From Acrocarpospora pleiomorpha (lineage in GTDB: Bacteria > Actinomycetota > Actinomycetes > Streptosporangiales > Streptosporangiaceae): a stretch of 45,098 nucleotides of DNA. The stretch spans positions 318,924 to 364,021 of the forward strand of contig NZ_BLAF01000013.1 in NCBI RefSeq assembly GCF_009687885.1. The letters are read 5' to 3'. The first letter of the stretch is position 1; each line of letters opens with the position of its first letter. The notes beneath the pieces are model-generated. The model was not told the origin of the DNA, did no database searches, and saw only the letters and a list, made by a program, of their open reading frames with translations. A program made the translations under genes and the position numbers. Shown here piece after piece: positions 7,007 through 14,792 of the stretch.

Positions 7007-8167
7007 TTACCCGTCGGTGGCTTCTTCGAGTGGGAGACGTATCGATACGGGTGCGGTTAGCCACCACGATCGCTTTGCCAGAGTCACGACGCCTGAGGCG
7101 ATGATTGGGTGCCGATCTTCGTGGGCGCGGATGGCGAGTCGGTAGTCATCCCCGGCGAGTCTCATCTTTACCCGGCGTCGGGTCCGGCCGAGATATCCGT
7201 CGACCACCACGACGCCTTCGTCCTGGCCTTCAGCCCGTTCCAGACGGATTACCTGGCCAAGGACGTCATCCTGCTCCACGACCGGGCGGCCACGAAGCGA
7301 CTCCTGAACTCGTTCCAGGCGGGCTGGACTGGGACGAGGAAAGATCACGCGGCTCAGCGTGGCTTCCGGTGGGGGTTGGCTTGGTGACCAGCGGAAGGAC
7401 ATATCCAGGGCGCGGATACCCGGCTGCTGACTCATCTTCTCCAGCGAGTCGATCAATTCCGCGCTTGCACCACGTTGAACCGCGTCGTCAAGTTCGGCCT
7501 CCGAACCGTCCGCGAGCAAGTCGCGGGCGGCGGCCAGCCCCGTCGCCAGCGTCGTCATCACCCGACGTGTGTACGTACCGATGACCGCCTGATCGTCGGC
7601 GTCACGTTCAGGAAGTTCCTCTGACCTGATATCGGCATGACGGGCAAGGATGGTGAGGACGAAGCTGCCCCGCAGGGTGTGCCCCATCCGGACCTCCTCG
7701 GCGAGGAATTCCTTCACCGCATCAGGACGTCGCCCCGGATTCGAGGCACGCGGCCTGATCGCGCTGCAGGCGGCCGCCGTGAGCATCTGGCTCACACCGT
7801 TCAGCAGTTCCTGCGCCTCACTTAGCGGTATCGATCCGTCCAGGGTCTGCTGATCCGTGCGAAGCAGCAGAATGTCACTACGAGCGCTCGCGATCTCCAG
7901 GGCGAGATCTTCCTGGTTGCCGATGCCATAGACGTCCGCGATCGTGGCCAGGGCATCCGCCAGGCGCGCGGAGAAGTCACGGTACGAGCGATCGTACGGA
8001 AGCATCAGACTGGCGTCCGCCAGCACGTTCTCCCAGATCGAGAACAGACCATCCCGCACGTCGGTCTGAGCCCATCCGCTCACCTCAAGAAAGGCCTCGA
8101 TCGCCGCGGGCGACAGATCTTCGGTGAGGATCAGTGGCCGGGCAACGTGGTCACTCGTGGCGTTCAT
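7007..8167 (-). CDS. Unknown protein translationally coupled to a DUF4365 gene
   Basis: I do not recognise a named domain in this 386-residue protein. It is soluble, has no signal peptide or membrane segment, and is largely helical by composition up to about residue 260. A region starting ALDMSFRWSPSQPPPEATLS and a C-terminal beta-rich part follow (VVVVDGYLGRTRRRVKMRL, then AIRAHEDRHPIIASGVVTL), which could be a small nucleic-acid- or ligand-binding barrel. Its ATG overlaps the stop of the upstream DUF4365 gene (ATGA at 8167-8164), so the two are made together. It likely serves as partner, regulator or effector of that nuclease-like protein. Function unknown. Confidence 0.85.
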   Translation of the reverse strand: MNATSDHVARPLILTEDLSPAAIEAFLEVSGWAQTDVRDGLFSIWENVLADASLMLPYDRSYRDFSARLADALATIADVYGIGNQEDLALEIASARSDILLLRTDQQTLDGSIPLSEAQELLNGVSQMLTAAACSAIRPRASNPGRRPDAVKEFLAEEVRMGHTLRGSFVLTILARHADIRSEELPERDADDQAVIGTYTRRVMTTLATGLAAARDLLADGSEAELDDAVQRGASAELIDSLEKMSQQPGIRALDMSFRWSPSQPPPEATLSRVIFPRPSPARLERVQESLRGRPVVEQDDVLGQVIRLERAEGQDEGVVVVDGYLGRTRRRVKMRLAGDDYRLAIRAHEDRHPIIASGVVTLAKRSWWLTAPVSIRLPLEEATDG

Positions 8168-8721
8168 GGCTGTCCTCCATCGCCCACACGCTGAAGTATC
8201 CCCAGGAGCTGCTCGACATTGAAGACGTTCGCCCTGGGAAGGACCACGGTCTTCGACGCGGTTTCGATGGGTTCATGCCCTTCGAGGCACACCCAATATG
8301 CAGTCTTACGGAGCAGCATGCCCTCCTCCTGCGTCTCCAGCCATCGATCAAGCCGGTGGGGCACCAGGAGAACGACAAGGATCTTCCGGTTGTAGGTCCG
8401 CAGATCACGCAGGGCGTCATAGTGACTGCGATCTAGAGACCAGTGCACGCCATCGTCCCTCAGGACATCCTGCTCGGTGCACTTCATCTGCACATCCACC
8501 GTGGACGAGCTGAACCGACGATGATTGGCGACCTGACGGATCGTGTAGTCGACGCGCTCGTCATCTACCCTGAGGTCCGAGATCTTGCACCGGCTGGCCG
8601 CTGTGATCGCATGCGTGAAGGCGAGGCTGAACTGCTCCTTGCACTGACTGGCGTGCAACGAGCCGTAGGGAGCACCAGCGGAGGTCCACAGCTCACCCCA
8701 CTGATCTTGCTGCGAAAGCAC
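8164..8721 (-). CDS. DUF4365 protein, PD-(D/E)xK nuclease-like
   Basis: A 185-residue protein of the DUF4365 type. The N-terminus CKEQFSLAFTHAITAAS is typical. It is followed by a core with VDDERVDYTIR (D58) and STVDVQMKCT (D76-x-Q-x-K80), matching a D...(D/E/Q)xK active-site pattern, and then YNRKILVVLLVPHRLDRWLE. DUF4365 is known as a restriction-endonuclease-like fold often found in defence contexts. The GTG at 8721 is chosen because GGAGGGG lies 6 nt upstream; a longer frame runs into the tRNA-Ser gene. The stop overlaps the ATG of the 386-residue gene. Catalysis and target are inference. Confidence 0.8.
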   Translation of the reverse strand: MLSQQDQWGELWTSAGAPYGSLHASQCKEQFSLAFTHAITAASRCKISDLRVDDERVDYTIRQVANHRRFSSSTVDVQMKCTEQDVLRDDGVHWSLDRSHYDALRDLRTYNRKILVVLLVPHRLDRWLETQEEGMLLRKTAYWVCLEGHEPIETASKTVVLPRANVFNVEQLLGILQRVGDGGQP

Positions 8722-8801
8722 CCGTGTCCCCTCCAACGTCCGGAGAGCTGCCAGGTCTAACACACCGGACCGACAAAACGAGGCGACCGCGAAACACAAG
8801 A

Positions 8802-8835
8802 GAGCCGCTGACCTGCGGACGCAGATCAACGGCTC
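8802..8835 (-). terminator. Terminator of tRNA-Ser(CGA)
   Basis: On the minus strand GAGCCG pairs with CGGCTC (8830-8835 with 8802-8807) and an inner CTGCG pairs with CGCAG (8820-8824 with 8813-8817). The hairpin is followed by TCTTGTG. Confidence 0.65.
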
Positions 8836-8846
8836 ATTTCGGGTGG

Positions 8847-8931
8847 CGGTGGTGGTGGGATTTGAACCCACGGTAGGTTGCCCTACACGCGCTTTCGAGG
8901 CGCGCTCCATCGGCCACTAGGAGACACCACC
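8847..8931 (-). tRNA. tRNA-Ser (anticodon CGA)
   Basis: On the minus strand the acceptor GGTGGTG (8931-8925) pairs with CACCACC (8854-8848), with discriminator G at 8847. The anticodon arm GCGCGCCTCGAAAGCGCGT carries CGA. A long variable arm (GTAGGGCAACCTAC) marks class II serine tRNA, and the T arm is GTGGG-TTCAAAT-CCCAC. CCA is not encoded. Confidence 0.96.
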
Positions 8932-8974
8932 GCGCAGCAGCTTACCGGACAAAGGTGGGTGGGTGCGCCTGCAT

Positions 8975-9421
8975 TCAGGGGCGGCGGGCTGCGAAGAAGG
9001 TGCGCAGCAGGGCGGTGGATTCGTCGGCGAGGACGCCCATGAGGACTTCGGGGCGGTGGTTGAGGCGGCGGTCGCGTAGGACGTCCCAGAGGGAGCCGGC
9101 GGCGCCGGACTTCTCGTCGGGGGCGGCGTAGATGACGCGGGCGAGTCTGGCCTGGACAGCGGCGCCGGCGCACATCGTGCACGGTTCGAGGGTGACGACC
9201 AGGGTGCAGCCGGTGAGGCGCCAGTCGGCGCGCGCGGCGGCGCGGATGGCGAGGATCTCGGCGTGGGCGGTCGGGTCGTGGGTGGATTCCCGGGCGTTCC
9301 CGGCTTCGGCCAGGATCTCGCCGGCGGGGGAGAGCACGACCGCGCCGACGGGGACTTCACCGCGCTCCCCCGCCTGTACGGCTTGCGCCAACGCCACCCG
9401 CATGGCGTCCTCGTACGTCAC
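8975..9421 (-). CDS. tadA: tRNA-specific adenosine deaminase
   Basis: A 148-residue enzyme that converts A34 to inosine in tRNA-Arg(ACG). The deaminase zinc site is present: HAE (H53-E55, in DPTAHAEILAIRAAA) and PCTMC (C81, C84, in LEPCTMCAGA). The GTG at 9421 is chosen because it overlaps the stop of the upstream gene (GTGA), which implies translational coupling, and it gives the standard N-terminus MTYEDAMRVALAQA. The longer open frame to 9721 is an overlap artefact. The two upstream genes belong to families found beside tadA in actinobacteria. Confidence 0.95.
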   Translation of the reverse strand: MTYEDAMRVALAQAVQAGERGEVPVGAVVLSPAGEILAEAGNARESTHDPTAHAEILAIRAAARADWRLTGCTLVVTLEPCTMCAGAAVQARLARVIYAAPDEKSGAAGSLWDVLRDRRLNHRPEVLMGVLADESTALLRTFFAARRP

Positions 9422-9900
9422 CGCAACCGGTCGAGCTCGTCCCCGAAGGACAGCCGCTCCGCGACGACGGAGAGCGTGTCGGCCGGAAGCATGCCCTCCT
9501 CCATGCTGAGCTCCAGCAACTCCTCCGCGCTCAACCCGAAATCGGCGAGCAGCTCGAAGTCCCCGGCGGGCCGTACCCCCAGATCGGGTGTCTCCTTGTC
9601 CACCGCCACCCCGGCCAGCTCGGCGAACAGCTCGCCCAGCGAGTCGGCCAAACCGGCCTGCGCGTCGGAGAGGAACACGCGGGGATCGGCCTCCCCGTCG
9701 TACCGGACGATGGCGAACCATTCATCCTCGACCTCGACGCAGAGCACGGCCAGCTCGTCGCCGGTCAGCCCGAGGGCTTCCTGGACGGCGTCGCCGACGT
9801 CGTCGGCGATCTCCGCTTCGGTGAGGTCGACTTCGGCCCCGGTCCAACCGGAGCCGTTGCGAAGGAAGGCGGCGGCGAAGAGATTCGGTCTCGGTGGCAT
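9418..9900 (-). CDS. tRNA adenosine deaminase-associated protein
   Basis: A 160-residue acidic protein: FAAAFLRNGSGWTGAEVDL, ELAVLCVEVEDEWFAIVRYD, GEADPRVFLSDAQAG, and a C-terminal LLADFGLSAEELLELSMEEG. This fits the actinobacterial family named for its position next to tadA (function unknown). Its stop overlaps the tadA GTG, and it starts 15 bp after the related gene at 9916-10404. Together they look like two diverged members of one family feeding into tadA translation. Confidence 0.82.
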   Translation of the reverse strand: MPPRPNLFAAAFLRNGSGWTGAEVDLTEAEIADDVGDAVQEALGLTGDELAVLCVEVEDEWFAIVRYDGEADPRVFLSDAQAGLADSLGELFAELAGVAVDKETPDLGVRPAGDFELLADFGLSAEELLELSMEEGMLPADTLSVVAERLSFGDELDRLR

Positions 9901-9915
9901 GTCCAGCTCCCGACG

Positions 9916-10404
9916 TCAGCCGGTGGCGGCGTCGACGGCACGTTCGAAGGGGTCGCGGAATCCGAGGCGCGCGGCGATGCTGAAGAGCACCTCGTCGGGG
10001 TAGAGGTCGTCGTCGCCGGAGAGGGCGCCGAGTTCCATCTCGTCTAGGCCGAGGTCGGCGAAGACCGACAGGTCGCCGCAGGGCAGGACGCTGTCGAGTT
10101 CCTCCTCCTCGGGCACGGGCACATCGAGGTAGTCGAGCACCTGGCGGGCCAGCGGCCATTCCCAGGCGGCGGTGATGTCGGAGAGAAAGACACTGACGCG
10201 TTCGCCGAAGACCCGTAACGCCACGAAGAAGTCATCCCCCACCGCGACCAAGCCAATCGTGCCGCCGTCGCTGGGCTGCTGGCGGAGGGCTTGGATGAGG
10301 CCGCGGAGGTCGGAGGTCAGCGCCACCGGCAGCATCTCGGCTTCCCAGTGATCGTCCTCGCGGTAGACCACAATGGCGAAGTCAAGCGCGTCTTCGTCTG
10401 TCAT
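9916..10404 (-). CDS. tRNA adenosine deaminase-associated protein, second member
   Basis: A 162-residue acidic protein: ALDFAIVVYREDDHWEAEML, GTIGLVAVGDDFFVALRVFG, RVSVFLSDITAAWEWPLARQ, and a conserved C-terminus YPDEVLFSIAARLGFRDPFE. It shares the general plan of the next gene (beta-rich N-terminus, 'FLSD' motif, acidic 'FADLGLDEMEL' segment), so the pair are distant paralogues. The ATG at 10404 is preceded by GGTGGAG. It is the first gene of the tadA operon and is divergent from upp. Confidence 0.82.
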   Translation of the reverse strand: MTDEDALDFAIVVYREDDHWEAEMLPVALTSDLRGLIQALRQQPSDGGTIGLVAVGDDFFVALRVFGERVSVFLSDITAAWEWPLARQVLDYLDVPVPEEEELDSVLPCGDLSVFADLGLDEMELGALSGDDDLYPDEVLFSIAARLGFRDPFERAVDAATG

Positions 10405-10530
10405 CGGTGCTCCACCGGCGCGGTCTTCACGTTGGCCATGGTCCCAGAAGTGCACCGATGCCGTCCGGTGCTCACGCCAAATTGTGATCAAAACAGCCGG
10501 GCTGCTTCCGGCGGAGCTAGCGGTTGGCGG

Positions 10531-10536
10531 TAAATT
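10531..10536 (+). promoter_or_regulatory. -10 element (TAAATT) of upp, leaderless start
   Basis: TAAATT is followed by 8 nt and the ATG at 10545, with no ribosome binding site between. Confidence 0.55.
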
Positions 10537-10544
10537 TTGCTGTC

Positions 10545-11183
10545 ATGGAGACCCTCGTCGTTGATCATCCGCTTGTCGCCCACAAGCTGACCACGCTGCG
10601 CGACGTACGGACCGACTCGCCGACATTCCGCCGACTGGCCGACGAACTGGTCACCCTCCTCGCGTACGAGGCGACCCGCGACGTCCGGGTCTCCGCGGTG
10701 ACGGTGGAGACGCCGCTGACCCCGGCCCAGGGCGTACGGCTGTCGCGGCCGGCGCCCATCGTGGTTCCGATCCTGCGGGCCGGCCTGGGGATGCTGGACG
10801 GGATGATGCGCCTGCTGCCGACGGCCGAGGTCGGTTTCCTCGGCATGATCCGCAACGAGGAGACGCTCGAAGCGTCCACGTACGCGACACGGTTGCCCGA
10901 GGACCTCTCCGGCCGGCAGTGCTACGTGCTGGATCCGATGCTGGCCACCGGCGGAACCCTCGCCGCCGCCATCCAGTTCCTGTTCGACCGCGGCGCGGAG
11001 GACGTGACCGCGCTCTGCCTGCTGGCGGCCCCCGAGGGCCTGGCGCACCTGGACGGGATGTTCCAGGGGTCCAGCCGCCCGATCCGGGTGGTCACGGCGG
11101 GCCTGGACGAATGCCTCAACGACCAGGGTTACATCCTCCCCGGCCTCGGCGACGCGGGCGACCGCCTATACGGGGTCGTCTGA
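10545..11183 (+). CDS. upp: Uracil phosphoribosyltransferase
   Basis: A 212-residue salvage enzyme making UMP from uracil and PRPP. Diagnostic parts: [20 protein letters not shown] at the start, [15 protein letters not shown], the PRPP loop [17 protein letters not shown], and the C-terminal uracil site [16 protein letters not shown]. The ATG at 10545 is preferred over the upstream in-frame TTG because it gives the family N-terminus and has a -10-like TAAATT just before it (leaderless). It is transcribed divergently from the tadA operon. Confidence 0.96.
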   Translation: METLVVDHPLVAHKLTTLRDVRTDSPTFRRLADELVTLLAYEATRDVRVSAVTVETPLTPAQGVRLSRPAPIVVPILRAGLGMLDGMMRLLPTAEVGFLGMIRNEETLEASTYATRLPEDLSGRQCYVLDPMLATGGTLAAAIQFLFDRGAEDVTALCLLAAPEGLAHLDGMFQGSSRPIRVVTAGLDECLNDQGYILPGLGDAGDRLYGVV

Positions 11184-11318
11184 CCCCATTCGTCCTCTTT
11201 TAGGCACTCCGATCTCGGGCTTTCCTTCGCCATAGTTACAGTGCGTGCTGACACGGGTACGTAGAGTAATGACGACGTCTCTTTTGCGTCACTCGACGGG
11301 CGCGTGCCAGGGAGAGCC

Positions 11319-11534
11319 ATGAGTCAGCTTCCGGACAATAGTGATCGTTACGAGCAGGTCGAGGCCGCGCTCCTAGATGAGTTCGCGGGGGTACACCCCG
11401 CCACGACCGTCACGCGCTGTATTCAGGCCGCCCACCATGGCGCTGTGGAAGTGACGGGTCACGCCTATCCCGGGCTGGTGGAGCGGATCGCCCGGAAACA
11501 TCTACAGGTCCTCGCCGCCGCGCAGCGCGGTTAA
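11319..11534 (+). CDS. Small three-helix-bundle protein
   Basis: A 71-residue soluble protein: SDRYEQVEAALLDEFAGVHP, ATTVTRCIQAAHHGAVEV, YPGLVERIARKHLQVLAAA. The pattern of one N-terminal helix, a variable middle and a C-terminal helix ending in VERxARxxL resembles actinobacterial proteins annotated as three-helix bundle dimerization domain. The ATG follows GGAGAG (11311-11316). Function unknown; the family assignment is from memory. Confidence 0.7.
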   Translation: MSQLPDNSDRYEQVEAALLDEFAGVHPATTVTRCIQAAHHGAVEVTGHAYPGLVERIARKHLQVLAAAQRG

Positions 11535-11597
11535 GCAGGGGTCATATCGACGCCGGATGTTCCGATTTTTTCCGCTTTACCGAACAAGGTGCCTGGG

Positions 11598-11603
11598 TAA
11601 TCT
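11598..11603 (+). promoter_or_regulatory. -10 element (TAATCT), leaderless start
   Basis: TAATCT is followed by 7 nt and the ATG at 11611. Confidence 0.5.
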
Positions 11604-11610
11604 ATACCTC

Positions 11611-11787
11611 ATGGGAGTGGTGACGGCAGTGCAGGTCAAGAAGATCCTTAAGTGGGGAGCTGTGGCCCTGGTGGCGTTCTACCTGTTGTCGAGGCCGCAT
11701 GACGCAGCCGACACCGTGACGGGCGCCGTGACCGGCGTCATGAACGCGGCGGACTCGGTGGCCCAATTCTTCGCGCGTCTCACATGA
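11611..11787 (+). CDS. Small single-pass membrane protein
   Basis: A 58-residue protein with one membrane segment (ILKWGAVALVAFYLLSRP, about residues 11-28) and a small amphipathic C-terminal part (TVTGAVTGVMNAADSVAQFF). The ATG is chosen because TAATCT lies 7 nt before it and the upstream frame extension does not look coding. Its stop overlaps the ATG of the next membrane-protein gene (ATGA at 11784-11787), so the two are co-translated and probably act together at the membrane. Function unknown. Confidence 0.72.
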   Translation: MGVVTAVQVKKILKWGAVALVAFYLLSRPHDAADTVTGAVTGVMNAADSVAQFFARLT

Positions 11788-12314
11788 GGCTCGTGACCCA
11801 CGGGGATTCGGCCCCGTCATCGGTCAACCGCTACCTCCTCCCCCACGAGCACCAGGTGATCATGGTCCGGCGTCACCCGGCCGTGCTGCTCCGCCCGGTG
11901 GCCGAGATCTTCGGTGGCCTCATCCTGGCCGGGCTGCTGAGCAAGTGGCTGGGGGAGAACAACGGGGGCAACGCCCTGGTCGTGATCTGGTGGGCCTGGC
12001 TGCTGCTACTGATCCGGTTTGTCTGGAAAGTGGCGGAGTGGTCGGTGGACTACTTCGTGGTCACCTCGGCGCGCATGCTCCTCACCACCGGGCTGATCAC
12101 GCGCAAGGTCGCGATGATGCCGCTCGGCAAGGTGACCGACATGAGCTTCCAGCGCGACCTGCTCGGCCGCATGCTTGGGTACGGTGAGTTCGTCATGGAA
12201 TCGGCCGGTCAGGATCAGGCCTTGCGGTCGGTCCCATACATCCCTTACCCGGAGACGTTGTACCTCGAAGTTTGCCAAATGATTTTCCCCAGCAAGGACG
12301 ACTCGGACGACTGA
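11784..12314 (+). CDS. PH (bPH2/YdbT-like) domain membrane protein
   Basis: A 176-residue protein. After an N-terminal NRYLLPHEHQVIMVRRHPAV it has two membrane segments (about residues 36-53 and 60-79), then a bacterial PH-like domain: YFVVTSARMLLTTGLITRKV, MMPLGKVTDMSFQRDLLGRM, GYGEFVMESAGQDQALRSV. Such proteins are widespread in actinobacteria and their role is not settled. It overlaps the small membrane protein upstream by 4 bp and is followed by a strong hairpin. Confidence 0.85.
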   Translation: MRLVTHGDSAPSSVNRYLLPHEHQVIMVRRHPAVLLRPVAEIFGGLILAGLLSKWLGENNGGNALVVIWWAWLLLLIRFVWKVAEWSVDYFVVTSARMLLTTGLITRKVAMMPLGKVTDMSFQRDLLGRMLGYGEFVMESAGQDQALRSVPYIPYPETLYLEVCQMIFPSKDDSDD

Positions 12315-12341
12315 CGTCCACAATTGTCGCTTTCTCTGGTC

Positions 12342-12379
12342 GAATCCCGGGCGTGGACAACGGTTCGCCCCCGGGATTC
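12342..12379 (+). terminator. Terminator after the PH-domain gene
   Basis: GAATCCCGGG (12342-12351) pairs exactly with CCCGGGATTC (12370-12379) across an 18-nt loop. It lies 27 bp after the stop. Confidence 0.65.
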
Positions 12380-12472
12380 CCCTTGGGATTCTTGACGGGA
12401 GGGTTACCCGATTAGGGGGCTTCGTGCCATCATGGCGGGACCATTGACCATTCCCATGCCCTGAGAGACCAG

Positions 12473-13801
12473 ATGCCGAGTCAGGGAACCATAGGTGACC
12501 GCGTCCGAGGCCTGCGGTTGAGCAGGCGCATGTCCCAAGCCCAGCTTGCCGGGCCGGATCTGTCCGACAGTTACGTCTCGTTGATCGAGTCAGGTAAGCG
12601 AACGCCGACGCCGGTCGTCGCGCGCCTGCTGGCCGAGAGACTCGGTTGCACGACGGAATTCCTGCTGCACGGGATCGAACCGCGGCAGCGGATCGACACC
12701 GAGCTGAGCCTGCGCCACGCGGAGCTCGAGCTCTTCCACGGCGACCCGGCGATGGCGGCTGACCGCTTCAGCGACATCGTCAAGGCCGCGGGCGAGGAGA
12801 ACGCGATGCTCGCGGCCCACGCCCGCTTCGGCCGGGCCCGGGCACTGGAATCACAGGGCAGGATCGGCCGCGCCGTCGAGGCGTTCGAGCGGCTGCGCCG
12901 GGAGGCCGCCGCGCATCCCGAGCGGCTCGCCGGACTGCCGCTGACGGTGGCGCTGTGCCGCTGCTACCAGCGCGCGGGCGACCTGCAGCGGGCCCGCGAC
13001 CTGGGCGCGCAGGCGCTCTCCCAGGTGGATCAGCTGGGCGTGGACCAGGGCGAGCTCGCGGTCGACCTGGCCGCCGCGCTGGTCGAGACCGAGACCGGGC
13101 TGACCTTCGTGGACCGGGTGATCGCCTCCAACGGGGTGACTCCGGTCGCCGACCGCAGCAACGAGATCCTCGCGCTCTGGCAGGCCAGCGTGACCGCCGC
13201 CGAAGGTGAGGACTCCGCGCTGGCCGTGCAGCTGGCCGAGGACGCCATCGCCGCCGGACGGCCCGCCCGGATGGCCATCCGGATGGCCAGGATCGCGATG
13301 CGCTGGGCCAGGATCACCGTGACCAACCGCGCGGACCACGACCTGGACCGCGCCAACGAGCTGGCCACCGCCGCCGGTTCGGTCTTCGCCACCTTCCCCG
13401 CGGAAATGATCGAGCACGCCCGCAGCCTGATCATCCTTTCTCATGTACGGCTTCGCGCCGGAAACCCCGACGAAGCCGGAGATCTGGCCAACCGGGCGCT
13501 CGACGGCCTGGTGGGCGTTCGGGGCACGACTCCCGCGGCGGCCTATCTGGTGCTGGCGGAAGTGGCCCTGTCGCGGTCCCAGGACGCCGGCGGCGAGCTG
13601 CGCCGGGCGCAGGAGTTGCTCAGCGTGGCCGGGCCGCAGCCCGACCGTGAGACCGCCAGGACCTGGCGCGAGCTCGGCGACCTCTGGGGCCAGGCCGGTG
13701 CGCGGGAGAACCAGGCCAGGGCGTATCGTAGGGCGCTCGAAGCCGTGGGCATCCACGCGAACGTGCCGGGCACCGCGGTGCCTGCGGTGCTCACCCGATA
13801 G
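12473..13801 (+). CDS. XRE-type HTH regulator with TPR-like repeats
   Basis: A 442-residue cytoplasmic regulator. The N-terminal HTH (GDRVRGLRLSRRMSQAQLAG to SYVSLIESGKRTPTPVVARL, about residues 6-60) is followed by a long alpha-helical TPR-like region (residues about 75-430) rich in A/L/R, with repeats such as AHARFGRARALESQGRIGRA and AGDLQRARDLGAQALSQV. This architecture is common in actinobacterial regulators that may sense peptides or protein partners. The ATG at 12473 follows GAGAGACCAG. It is a monocistronic unit bounded by terminators on both sides; its targets cannot be read from the sequence. Confidence 0.85.
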   Translation: MPSQGTIGDRVRGLRLSRRMSQAQLAGPDLSDSYVSLIESGKRTPTPVVARLLAERLGCTTEFLLHGIEPRQRIDTELSLRHAELELFHGDPAMAADRFSDIVKAAGEENAMLAAHARFGRARALESQGRIGRAVEAFERLRREAAAHPERLAGLPLTVALCRCYQRAGDLQRARDLGAQALSQVDQLGVDQGELAVDLAAALVETETGLTFVDRVIASNGVTPVADRSNEILALWQASVTAAEGEDSALAVQLAEDAIAAGRPARMAIRMARIAMRWARITVTNRADHDLDRANELATAAGSVFATFPAEMIEHARSLIILSHVRLRAGNPDEAGDLANRALDGLVGVRGTTPAAAYLVLAEVALSRSQDAGGELRRAQELLSVAGPQPDRETARTWRELGDLWGQAGARENQARAYRRALEAVGIHANVPGTAVPAVLTR

Positions 13802-13807
13802 CTCCTC

Positions 13808-13840
13808 CCAGGGCACCCGGATTTGTGCTGGATGCCCTGG
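13808..13840 (+). terminator. Terminator after the TPR regulator
   Basis: CCAGGGCA (13808-13815) pairs with TGCCCTGG (13833-13840). AATAATTAGG follows. Confidence 0.55.
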
Positions 13841-13918
13841 AATAATTAGGGTCGACCAGTCATTGACTCATGGGATGACTTGTGGGTTTAAGGCCGGTTT
13901 CCCCGGAGGAGGCGGACT

Positions 13919-14605
13919 GTGAGTCTGCGTACGGCGCAGCGTGCGTCTCTCGTGGACCAGGTGATCGACCAGCTCAAGGAGCAGATCATCTCTGGTTCAT
14001 GGCAGCTGCATGGCAAGATCCCCACTGAGACCGTGCTCGCCGAGCAGCTGGGCGTGGGGCGCAACACCGTTCGCGAGGCCGTCCGCGCGCTCACCCACGC
14101 GGGCTTGCTCGACTGCCGCCAGGGCGACGGCACCTACGTCCGCGCCACCAGCGAACTGTCCGGCGCAATGGCTCGCCGCCTGCGCACCGCCGAACAGCTC
14201 GAAATCCTTGAGGTACGGCGTGCGCTCGAAGTGGAGGCCGCCCGACTGGCCGCCACCCGCAGGACCGACGCCGACATCGTGGTCATGGAGACCGCCCTGG
14301 CCCGCCGCGAGCAGGCCTGGGCCGGAGGCGACCCCACCATCTTCGTGGAAGCCGACCTGGCCTTCCACGTCGCCGTGGTGCAGGCCACCCACAACCGCGT
14401 CCTCATCGACCTCTACGCCGACTTCTCCGCCGCCCTGCGCGCCAGCATCGCGGCCGCGGGCGGCACCCTGGAACAGAACTACATCCCCCACGACGGCATC
14501 GTCCGCGCCATCGCCGCCGGCGACGCGGCCGCCGCCGAACACGCCGGCCACGCCTGCATGGAACACATCCTCATCGCCCTCACCGACGCCCAAGAACTCA
14601 GCTAA
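13919..14605 (+). CDS. GntR/FadR-family transcriptional regulator with FCD domain
   Basis: A 228-residue regulator. The winged helix (VDQVIDQLKEQIISGSWQLH, IPTETVLAEQLGVGRNTVRE, GLLDCRQGDGTYVRA; about residues 12-80) is followed by an all-helical FCD ligand-binding domain (about 90-215), with Asp/His positions typical of metal- and acid-binding members (ADLAFHVAVVQATHN, GIVRAIAAGDAAAAEHAGHA). The GTG at 13919 follows GGAGGAGG. FCD members usually sense small organic acids. No obvious target gene adjoins: the downstream gene is convergent. Confidence 0.88.
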   Translation: MSLRTAQRASLVDQVIDQLKEQIISGSWQLHGKIPTETVLAEQLGVGRNTVREAVRALTHAGLLDCRQGDGTYVRATSELSGAMARRLRTAEQLEILEVRRALEVEAARLAATRRTDADIVVMETALARREQAWAGGDPTIFVEADLAFHVAVVQATHNRVLIDLYADFSAALRASIAAAGGTLEQNYIPHDGIVRAIAAGDAAAAEHAGHACMEHILIALTDAQELS

Positions 14606-14624
14606 CCCCGACCCGCCAGGCCAC

Positions 14625-14641
14625 GCGCCGTTATCCGGCGC
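14625..14641. terminator. Short hairpin after the GntR gene
   Basis: GCGCCG (14625-14630) and CGGCGC (14636-14641) with a 5-nt loop. Stem is short and no U-tract follows, so this is tentative. Confidence 0.4.
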
Positions 14642-14792
14642 CGTTCACCCCGTCGGTAGTCCTCGCCATACCGGCGCCAAAGGGCCTGGCGGCATTCCTC
14701 CAACCGGCGAGCGCAGACGGCATTCCGCCGACCACTGCCGAGAACGCCACCCCCACGGCCGAAGGCGCTGAGAGTGCGTCAGATGTTCATGG

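Noticed and set aside
2235..8931. Integrated mobile element with att sites
   Set aside because: I found no integrase, excisionase or relaxase and no repeat of either tRNA 3' end at the opposite boundary.
8975..9721. TadA with a 100-residue N-terminal extension
   Set aside because: The extension is the out-of-frame shadow of the associated protein gene; the GTGA overlap at 9421 gives the standard N-terminus.
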